From contig DBUY01000040.1 of NCBI GenBank assembly GCA_002308435.1, forward strand, positions 1 to 6,253: a DNA stretch of 6,253 bases. The letters are read 5' to 3'. A program made the translations under genes and the position numbers. Source of the DNA: Proteobacteria bacterium UBA1278 (lineage in GTDB: Bacteria; Pseudomonadota; Gammaproteobacteria; Comchoanobacterales; Comchoanobacteraceae). Shown here in pieces: positions 1 to 5,234 of the stretch; the stretch's first letter is position 1; each line of letters begins with the position of its first letter. A model generated the notes under the pieces. The model searched no databases. It was not told the origin of the DNA and worked only from the letters and a program-made list of their open reading frames with translations.

Positions 1-152
1 AAACCCCCCCAAAACGATGACTGGTGGCGCTGTGGGCTCCCGGTTTTGGGCAATGCACGAGCCAAAGCCGCTGACATACGTTGTTCGTAATCATGAACCG
101 CAGCGTTATATGTTTTAAAAAAATTCGGTGAAGTATGTTGATCTGAACGCAT
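1..152 (-). CDS. 5' end of an unidentified minus-strand gene (partial)
   Basis: An ATG at 152-150 on the minus strand opens a frame with no stop for 50 codons to the window edge. It is preceded by AGGAG (minus 162-158) with a 5-nt spacer, which is the main reason for calling it a gene. The visible peptide starts MRSDQHTSPNFFKTYNAAVH and continues with YEQRMSAALARALP, then SPQRHQSSFWGG. The amphipathic segment followed by 'LP...SPQR.H' faintly recalls the N terminus of IspA-type polyprenyl diphosphate synthases, but the diagnostic GGKRxRP and DDxxD motifs would lie outside the window, so this is only a hint. A run of seven G on the coding strand (plus 4-10) falls at codons 48-50. It could be a slippage-prone tract or a sequencing error that disturbs the last residues. 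Transcription is divergent from the membrane-protein genes. Confidence 0.5.
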   Translation of the reverse strand, partial: MRSDQHTSPNFFKTYNAAVHDYEQRMSAALARALPKTGSPQRHQSSFWGG

Positions 153-208
153 AAGCTCTCCTGTGAATCATACTGATGTTCTGCCAACGCATACAAATGC
201 GAGGGTGA

Positions 209-271
209 ATGACAATTGTATTTTTAATCATCTACTTATTGGTGAGAAGTTTAGCAAAAGTAGATAACTGA
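209..271 (+). CDS. Possible hydrophobic micropeptide of 20 residues
   Basis: ATG at 209 is followed by 19 further sense codons and TGA at 269-271. The peptide begins MTIVFLIIYLLV and ends RSLAKVDN. That is a short, wholly hydrophobic segment followed by a positively charged tail, the layout of single-span small membrane proteins and type I toxin peptides. GAGG at 201-204 could act as a ribosome binding site, but the spacing of 4 nt is tight. No clear promoter was found upstream. An ORF this short arises easily by chance, so this is a candidate only. Confidence 0.2.
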   Translation: MTIVFLIIYLLVRSLAKVDN

Positions 272-452
272 GTCAACGACAACATCAAACCCACCATGAT
301 CGCTATTCACCAATCCAAAGAGATATACAACACAATTCACAAAAGCCAAGCGACAACCCAGAGCAAATAGCACGATATCAGCGCCCAAAGAAACATGGAG
401 ACAAAAGAAAAAACTGGTTAAATAGTGTGCAAAACTCGATCAAAACCAGTGC

Positions 453-481
453 TTGAAATTACCCAACGAACAAGATACAAT
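453..481 (+). promoter_or_regulatory. Predicted sigma70 promoter for the membrane-protein pair
   Basis: The -35 box TTGAAA (453-458) and -10 box TACAAT (476-481) each match the consensus at five of six positions and are separated by exactly 17 bases. The predicted transcription start is near 488, giving a leader of about 75 nt before the ATG at 563. It is the best promoter match I found in the left intergenic region and faces the two membrane-protein genes. Confidence 0.6.
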
Positions 482-513
482 TTGGTCGCGAGGTGTTATT
501 TAACACAACCAAA
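481..513. promoter_or_regulatory. Compound inverted repeat over the transcription start, possible operator
   Basis: The inner arms GTGTTA (493-498) and TAACAC (501-506) are perfect with a 2-base centre. The outer arms TTTGGT (481-486) and ACCAAA (508-513) are also perfect, but CGCGAG (487-492) is looped out on the left against a single A on the right. CGCGAG recurs just outside at 514-519. The element begins at the last base of the predicted -10 box and covers the predicted start of transcription. That is a classic position for a repressor site. It is not followed by a T-run, so it is not an intrinsic terminator. A leader-RNA structure is the alternative. Confidence 0.45.
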
Positions 514-550
514 CGCGAGCATGTGCCACTGAGCGCACGACCTCATTCCC

Positions 551-555
551 AAGGA
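551..555 (+). promoter_or_regulatory. Ribosome binding site of the first membrane-protein gene
   Basis: AAGGA sits 7 nt before the ATG at 563 and supports that start. The second gene has the same motif at the same spacing. Confidence 0.8.
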
Positions 556-562
556 CATAAAC

Positions 563-2485
563 ATGACAAGCACTGAAAATCAGTCTAAATCAACACAAAC
601 ACTCATCATTGAAAAACGAATCTACTTCGCCCTACTCATTGGTTTTGCCAGCGTCGTCTTTTACCCAGAGTATGCGCTCGCTGCGTTTACAGGCAGTATA
701 ATTCGAGCAATCATCACTACCGCGTGCTGTTTAGGCTCATTGTTGGCGATTGATTGGTTCTGGAAACCAAGCACCAATCAGCAGACCACATCGGACAGCA
801 TGAGTGTATTCCAGTTTGTACATGATCTAACCTTACATACCAACGGCTATCCAGAGTTGATTGCTATCTGCTCATGTATGTGCTTATTGAGTACTGTTGC
901 ACCCATTAACATCTATTTCTCCTACAACTTGATGCAGGCATTGTCAGGTAGCACCACTAGCGCGTTCCTGCAAGCTGCCCACTACTCGCTAATCTACATC
1001 AACTGTCGATTTGATATACACCGCATCCTGATGAAGATTTGGTCACAAGTCTTTGGAGGCAATCAGGGGGGTGACATTATCAGACTCAGGCAACGACAAA
1101 TCTTAGTCGCCGAGGAGAACGCAGCTAATCAAAGCGAAAACGCAGCTAATCAAAGCGAAATTGAACTCATCAAAAACCCACAAAATAACTCCCCATTTCA
1201 AGATGCCAGTAAACTCACCAGCAACGTCTGGTACTTCGTACAAACCTGCGCGCAGGCATTTATTGCAATGGTAGCCAGCCTGAATGCTGTACTCAATTTC
1301 CCTTTACCGGCTTCGTTTCAGCTGGCCAAAAAGCTGGTCTTGATTCGGACAACCGCTACGGCCTGCTGCTTCACGATGCTCACCACGATTGCTAGCGCAT
1401 GGTCAGAAAGGGCACAAAAAGAGAATAATGACATAAGATATGAGACCGGTAAGGAACTCAGTAAAACCTCTGATCGCGCTTTCTCTGATAAGTACATTCA
1501 TGCACAGAAAAACCAGTCCATATTTGACACAATCCAGGGTGCATTCTTTGATTTAGCAGATAATTTAAAAGATGACAACCTGATTACCTTACTCATCGTT
1601 ATCATTACGCTCAACCCAGCATTTCCACTCGGCGCACAAATCTCACTGGCACAAGTCACAGCACTAGCCAGTGTTCTGACAGGAATGACGATGGCCTGTC
1701 TCGCAATATCACGTAACATGGGTGCATTGTCATCCGCCAATGCGTTATTCAACAAGTTCATGGAAATATTTAGGTTTGGAGACAACACTTACGCAATAGA
1801 AAACACTCCAAGAGCAGATGTCAAAAGCCATCTTCAGCGAGAGTTCAGAGAAACCCTCGCTACCAACACCCAAAAAAGCTTCTGGTACAACGCATTAGAC
1901 TCGATTGCCGTGATACCGCTGGCTGTCTATATCGTTGAACAATTTGTTTCGACCGGACTTGGCATTAACCCAATGATGCTGGCAGCAGGTGCTGCAATTT
2001 CCGGTTGGCACTTTTTCAGCACGATGATTGTGAGCAACCAACATGCTACAGAAAAAGCAAATGAAAAAAACACAGACTCATCGAGTATTCATAGCATTCG
2101 CCAGCGCTGCAATATCATGCTTTGTAACCTCAGCACGAGCGCATTATTTGTACGGCTGAGCACAATGTTCGTGCCAACCACCTGGCTCCAGAGCAGCCTG
2201 TGCATGCTTGCTGGCGGTGGCTTTGCCGCACAAATCGCCTGTCTTGGGCTAGCATCTCACTTTGCAATAACACTATTTGCTACGCCTCGCATGATGCTAT
2301 GGGGTCAATATAGAGCAGAGTCAGCGCCCGGAGCTGCTGCAACAGCTAGATCCATTATCGCCGATGAGATTAAACCGATCGTTACCGGGATCGAGCAATT
2401 ACATAAGTTGTCCAGCACTGTATGCAATCAGATTTTCAATACCCAGAGTTTAGGAAAATTAGTCCAACCACCAATGATAACTTAA
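563..2485 (+). CDS. Polytopic membrane protein, paralogue A (640 aa); possible SbmA/BacA-like core
   Basis: I do not recognise this protein by name. It has no cleavable signal peptide but many hydrophobic segments, roughly at residues 20-43, 46-66, 97-120, 136-150, 222-247, 257-280, 339-358, 360-383, 444-463, 469-490, 520-537 and 541-574. Conserved with the next gene are APINIY.SY..MQAL (113-126), IN.RF..HRI (146-155), PFQD..KLT.N.WYF.QTC.QAFIAM (211-236), RTTA (262-265), DNL.TLLI (338-345), LNP.FPL (350-356), IS.AQ (360-364) and RNMGAL (384-389). By eye, residues 95-400 follow the order of SbmA/BacA and ABC_membrane_2 permease domains. That includes an N-P-x-Q-like stretch before a membrane pair and a proline-containing segment followed by an IS.AQ region. 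No Walker A, signature or Walker B motif follows; instead there are more membrane helices. A perfect 21-bp duplication encodes residues 186-199. The start is supported by AAGGA at 7 nt. Membrane location is secure; peptide transport is inference. Confidence 0.9.
   Translation: MTSTENQSKSTQTLIIEKRIYFALLIGFASVVFYPEYALAAFTGSIIRAIITTACCLGSLLAIDWFWKPSTNQQTTSDSMSVFQFVHDLTLHTNGYPELIAICSCMCLLSTVAPINIYFSYNLMQALSGSTTSAFLQAAHYSLIYINCRFDIHRILMKIWSQVFGGNQGGDIIRLRQRQILVAEENAANQSENAANQSEIELIKNPQNNSPFQDASKLTSNVWYFVQTCAQAFIAMVASLNAVLNFPLPASFQLAKKLVLIRTTATACCFTMLTTIASAWSERAQKENNDIRYETGKELSKTSDRAFSDKYIHAQKNQSIFDTIQGAFFDLADNLKDDNLITLLIVIITLNPAFPLGAQISLAQVTALASVLTGMTMACLAISRNMGALSSANALFNKFMEIFRFGDNTYAIENTPRADVKSHLQREFRETLATNTQKSFWYNALDSIAVIPLAVYIVEQFVSTGLGINPMMLAAGAAISGWHFFSTMIVSNQHATEKANEKNTDSSSIHSIRQRCNIMLCNLSTSALFVRLSTMFVPTTWLQSSLCMLAGGGFAAQIACLGLASHFAITLFATPRMMLWGQYRAESAPGAAATARSIIADEIKPIVTGIEQLHKLSSTVCNQIFNTQSLGKLVQPPMIT
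1118..1159 (+). repeat. Perfect 21-bp tandem duplication inside paralogue A
   Basis: Two identical, adjacent 21-base units (1118-1138 and 1139-1159) encode the heptapeptide NAANQSE twice (residues 186-199). They lie in a hydrophilic loop between the fourth hydrophobic segment and the conserved PFQD motif. Identity at all 21 bases, synonymous positions included, points to a recent slippage or duplication event. Confidence 0.95.
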
Positions 2486-2541
2486 CCAAACGTAGATACA
2501 GTTAACACACTCAACCCAACACTCACGCTAAGGAAGATAAT
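2486..2541 (+). promoter_or_regulatory. 56-base intergenic leader of paralogue B with its ribosome binding site
   Basis: AAGGA at 2530-2534 lies 7 nt before the ATG at 2542, matching the arrangement of the first gene. Around the stop codon of the first gene, TTAACCAAACG (2482-2492), and then GTTAACACAC (2501-2510), resemble parts of the upstream gene's leader (TTTAACACAACC, AACCAAACG at 499-515). This suggests the leader was duplicated with the gene. There is no terminator hairpin, so co-transcription is likely. Confidence 0.55.
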
Positions 2542-4467
2542 ATGAGCACAGACCACAAAGAAACTCACTTTGAACTTGCATGGAATAATCGTGTACCAAT
2601 TACGTTACTAGCCGGATCATTAGCGCTCGTGTTCAACCCACAGTTTGGGCTCGCACTAGCCGCAGGGAACTTGCTCAGTTGGGGAATTGCCGCAGCATTC
2701 GCAATTGTGACCACAATGCTCTATTCCTTCAATGCTAAGCTCGAGTCAACTGACAAAGCAGGCGAGAGTAAACTATTATCGTGGATCCATCACATGACGC
2801 TTTATGGACAACGGTATCCACAACTCATCTCTATCATTGCAGTCACCTGTATTATCAGCACACAAGCGCCAATCAACATATACTACTCCTACCAAGTCAT
2901 GCAGGCACTGATGGGGAATTCTGTCAGCGTGTTTGAGCAGGCATCCTTTGCCTACTTGGGATACATTAACCTGCGCTTCGTTGTCCATCGAATCGCCCTG
3001 AAACTGCAATCACTATTTGTCAGTGGAGACCAGGCTGGCGATTTGATTGACATACACTGTCACTACGAAATGAACCAGCGCGATACAAACCATAGCGATA
3101 TAAACCATGGTAATGTTAGTCAAAGCGACATGAGTCAAAGCGATAACAGCGACAGTACACAATCAGACGCCAAAAAGAACAAACCCTTCCAAGATAGCGC
3201 AAAACTGACAATGAACTTCTGGTATTTCATTCAAACATGTACACAAGCCTTTATTGCGATGGCATCCAGCTTGAACGCCGTCATACGATTCAGAGTGCCA
3301 GCAGCATTTGCTGTCGTCAAACAACTGTTGATGGTACGAACAACAGCTCTTGCGTTCAGCTTCACCCTACTGACTTATGTCACCAGTGCCTGGAGCACTC
3401 AAGCAAGCAAGAATTGGTCTGCCACAAAATTTGACATACCAGAGGAAATTTCAAAGTTCGCAGGAAATGAAAATCCAAATGAAATCATCAAGCCAAAAAT
3501 CAGCTTCCAAAATGCCCTTCGACAATCAAACCTGTGGAGCACCATACAAGATGGAATCTATGACTGGTTTAAAAACCTCAACAGCGACAATCTACTTACT
3601 CTACTGATTATCATCACTACCTTAAACCCCATATTCCCACTTAGTAGTGCGATCAGTGTCGCTCAAATCATTGCACTCGGTGGTGTTCTAGTCAGAATGC
3701 AGTATGACTTTCTTGCCATTGCCAGGAATATGGGAGCACTTGCTGATGTAAAATCCACATATGCAAACCTAGAAGCAACAGATACCTTTAAAGAAGAGCC
3801 TAAAACAGTAATTCAAAGTTGGTATGAAGGACAGAGCGCTCTCTCCAAAAGCAATAACACGAGCTGGGTATTGAATATTGTAGACCTCAGTTCACTGATT
3901 ATATTGACACTTTTTACATGTGGAAACACATTCACACTTCCGTTAATCGGTTTTGGTGTACCGACATGGTTAGCAGCCGTTGCAGCGATACATGTAGTAT
4001 CATCAGCACACAATTTCATCCTGAAACCGCTCTCAAATACCCCATCAAACGATAAAGAAAAACAAGAGAATGGCTGGCTGAGATTACACATCCTCTGTTG
4101 TAATGTCACCACTGGCTTACTTGCATCTCGGCTTGGAAGTATGTTTATGCCAGCCAGTATACTGAATAGTCTATTTTTCTTCATGGCATCCACTAACGCA
4201 CAGTTGCTGTGCCTAGGTGTAATGACTAGCCTGTTGATGACAACTTTTGTAACTCCTAAGTTAATCACACAAGAAAACGATCAAAACGATGCCTTAACGA
4301 CGCTGTGGGAAGTTGGAAAATACGAGCTGGCCCCATTGAATATACTGATACCCGCATCAGGAAAATCATCGAGTAATAGCACTGATAGCAAAGCACCTGG
4401 ACTCGTAGAAAGATTTTTCAGCAACATAGCGGAGTTAACCAATTGGGGACCTGGGGTTGCAGCATAG
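2542..4467 (+). CDS. Polytopic membrane protein, paralogue B (641 aa); possible SbmA/BacA-like core
   Basis: This is a full-length paralogue of the preceding gene, nearly identical in length and collinear along its whole length. Hydrophobic segments lie roughly at residues 19-41, 44-63, 94-117, 132-148, 224-249, 258-282, 351-366, 369-395, 446-463, 468-489, 513-531 and 537-570. The shared motifs are APINIYYSYQVMQAL (109-123), INLRF..HRI (142-151), PFQDSAKLTMNFWYF (215-229), RTTA (266-269), DNLLTLLI (349-356), LNP.FPL (361-367), ISVAQ (371-375) and RNMGAL (395-400). As in paralogue A, no nucleotide-binding domain is present. The C-terminal third is again membrane-embedded after a charged linker (about 499-511), and ends in a hydrophilic tail longer than its partner's and different in sequence. 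The loop at 177-209 carries degenerate pentapeptide repeats rich in Ser, Asp, Asn and Gln. Two diverged copies kept in tandem might form a heterodimer, since SbmA/BacA proteins work as dimers, but this is conjecture. Function unknown. Confidence 0.9.
   Translation: MSTDHKETHFELAWNNRVPITLLAGSLALVFNPQFGLALAAGNLLSWGIAAAFAIVTTMLYSFNAKLESTDKAGESKLLSWIHHMTLYGQRYPQLISIIAVTCIISTQAPINIYYSYQVMQALMGNSVSVFEQASFAYLGYINLRFVVHRIALKLQSLFVSGDQAGDLIDIHCHYEMNQRDTNHSDINHGNVSQSDMSQSDNSDSTQSDAKKNKPFQDSAKLTMNFWYFIQTCTQAFIAMASSLNAVIRFRVPAAFAVVKQLLMVRTTALAFSFTLLTYVTSAWSTQASKNWSATKFDIPEEISKFAGNENPNEIIKPKISFQNALRQSNLWSTIQDGIYDWFKNLNSDNLLTLLIIITTLNPIFPLSSAISVAQIIALGGVLVRMQYDFLAIARNMGALADVKSTYANLEATDTFKEEPKTVIQSWYEGQSALSKSNNTSWVLNIVDLSSLIILTLFTCGNTFTLPLIGFGVPTWLAAVAAIHVVSSAHNFILKPLSNTPSNDKEKQENGWLRLHILCCNVTTGLLASRLGSMFMPASILNSLFFFMASTNAQLLCLGVMTSLLMTTFVTPKLITQENDQNDALTTLWEVGKYELAPLNILIPASGKSSSNSTDSKAPGLVERFFSNIAELTNWGPGVAA
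3070..3168 (+). repeat. Degenerate 15-bp repeats coding pentapeptides in paralogue B
   Basis: Residues 177-209 read as pentapeptides of the form x-[NS]-[HQ]-[SG]-[DN]: TNHSD, INHGN, VSQSD and MSQSD in a row, with MNQRD before them and STQSD after a three-residue break. The DNA shows the same period: AGTCAAAGCGA occurs twice, 15 bases apart (3118 and 3133). The position matches the 21-bp duplication of paralogue A, just before the PFQD motif, but the repeat unit is unrelated in length and sequence. Confidence 0.8.
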
Positions 4468-4537
4468 CCAATCTCACGAGCAGACTGAGGCAAAATGTTG
4501 AGTGTTTATGGCAAATTCTCTAACCAGACAAAACCAT

Positions 4538-4559
4538 GAGTAGACGCCAACGTCTACTC
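4538..4559 (-). terminator. Perfect 9-bp hairpin between convergent genes, probable weak terminator of dciA
   Basis: GAGTAGACG (4538-4546) and CGTCTACTC (4551-4559) form a perfect 9-bp stem with a four-base loop. On the minus strand the stem is followed by ATGGTTTTG, a short and delayed T-tract, so termination of dciA is plausible but not strong. On the plus strand the following bases (CGTCTCGACA) contain no T-run. It may still slow polymerase coming from the membrane-protein genes, for which I see no other terminator. The dciA stop codon lies inside the stem. Confidence 0.55.
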
Positions 4560-5027
4560 CGTCTCGACAACAGCACCTTCTGACTCTAATCTGCGAGTTG
4601 CATAGCGCTTCAATATTCGCTCTAAAGTCGATTTGATTCGAGAGTGACGGCAACGACTCGCCAAGCTACCAAGATATTTCTGAGCACCCAGTGATAACGT
4701 CTGGCCTTTTGCAACTGCCTGTTGCGCATGATGATGCTGCAATGGGCTTTGGCTCGACGACCATGGCCGGACAATCCAAGTAATATCTGTAACCTCACCT
4801 GACACTTGACGCACCGCTGCCAACAACACAGCATGCTGTGCCTGCAATGTCAAGCGAATAACTGGCGTAGGAATCTGGCATATGAGCCGGTTAGCGCGCA
4901 CGCCACAGACCTGTACTCCATCTGCTAAGTGAGTTGGTAGCACAGCGGCTATCACACGCTGTAACTGACGAATAGTTTGAGTCTTGCCACGAAACATGCG
5001 CAAGCTAGTATGTTGTGTTAAATCCAT
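4554..5027 (-). CDS. dciA: DciA-family (DUF721) replicative helicase loader
   Basis: The 157-residue protein fits the DUF721/DciA family, proteins that help load the replicative helicase DnaB in bacteria lacking DnaC-type loaders. The N-terminal part contains the expected pattern: IRQLQRVIAAVLP, then a strand pair around VQVCGVRANRLICQIP, an amphipathic helix around RLTLQAQHAVLLAAV, and the strand DITWIVRP, consistent with the KH-like fold. The C-terminal helix (LSLGAQKYLGSLASRC, then ILKRY) is also typical. The ATG at 5027 is chosen because upstream codons read an unrelated aromatic, hydrophobic sequence overlapping the secA promoter region. It lacks a good ribosome binding site. The adjacent GTG (5030) and the ATG at 4997 are alternatives. 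The gene is divergent from secA, an arrangement known from other gammaproteobacteria. Family assignment is good; the exact start is uncertain. Confidence 0.8.
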   Translation of the reverse strand: MDLTQHTSLRMFRGKTQTIRQLQRVIAAVLPTHLADGVQVCGVRANRLICQIPTPVIRLTLQAQHAVLLAAVRQVSGEVTDITWIVRPWSSSQSPLQHHHAQQAVAKGQTLSLGAQKYLGSLASRCRHSRIKSTLERILKRYATRRLESEGAVVETE

Positions 5028-5177
5028 CACGTACAAAACCAGAATGACTCTCCATGATAAACAAGCCCAGCGCCAAATACCAGCGAGCACCTTACAATGA
5101 TACACAACACGGCCACGAACGTTGTTATCGTAATACATGTACCAATTTACAGGCATCGAATAAATCAACCACAGCAG

Positions 5178-5207
5178 TTGCTGATTTATCACAAACTACG
5201 TTATAAT
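5178..5207 (+). promoter_or_regulatory. Predicted secA promoter
   Basis: A perfect TATAAT -10 box lies at 5202-5207. The best -35 is TTGCTG (5178-5183) with an 18-base spacer, which matches only the TTG. Transcription would start near 5214, leaving a leader of only about 20 nt before the GTG at 5235. No secM-like arrest-peptide ORF lies between the promoter and secA on this strand. Confidence 0.5.
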
Positions 5208-5234
5208 ACCCCATCTAAAAACTGAGTGCTCGCC

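Larger units (their letters stand above)
153..562. other. Intergenic region between divergent genes, about 410 bases
   Basis: No ORF of convincing length lies here on either strand. The plus strand from about 270 to 480 is rich in A and C and poor in T. The right half contains a good promoter (453-481) and an overlapping inverted repeat (481-513) for the downstream membrane-protein genes. The left half contains a possible micropeptide ORF (209-271). I could not find a convincing -35/-10 pair for the leftward gene starting at 152. A TATGAT at minus 172-167 is too close to the start codon to leave room for its ribosome binding site in a leader. Confidence 0.7.

Noticed and set aside
230..265. 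8-bp inverted repeat ATCTACTT/AAGTAGAT with a 20-base spacer, considered as an operator or terminator
   Set aside because: Arms of this length at such spacing are expected a few times by chance in a window this size, and no T-run follows.
296..370. 24-codon ORF in the left intergenic region (plus)
   Set aside because: No ribosome binding site, unremarkable polar composition, and a length expected by chance.
3813..4268. 151-codon open frame on the minus strand
   Set aside because: It lies wholly inside the well-supported plus-strand membrane-protein gene and its translation shows no recognisable motif. It is a shadow of that gene.
5012..5022. An 11-base match, TTTAACACAAC, shared by the start of dciA (minus) and the leader at 499-509
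   Set aside because: In dciA it is coding sequence and not part of a palindrome, so a shared operator is not supported.
5044..5100. 18-codon ORF upstream of secA, considered as a SecM-like arrest peptide
   Set aside because: No signal sequence, no ribosome binding site and no resemblance to the SecM arrest motif; it also lies upstream of the predicted secA promoter.
5028..5192. 55-codon N-terminal extension of the dciA frame (minus)
   Set aside because: It encodes an aromatic, hydrophobic stretch unlike DciA, overlaps the likely secA promoter region and would exceed the family length. It looks like chance openness upstream of the real start.
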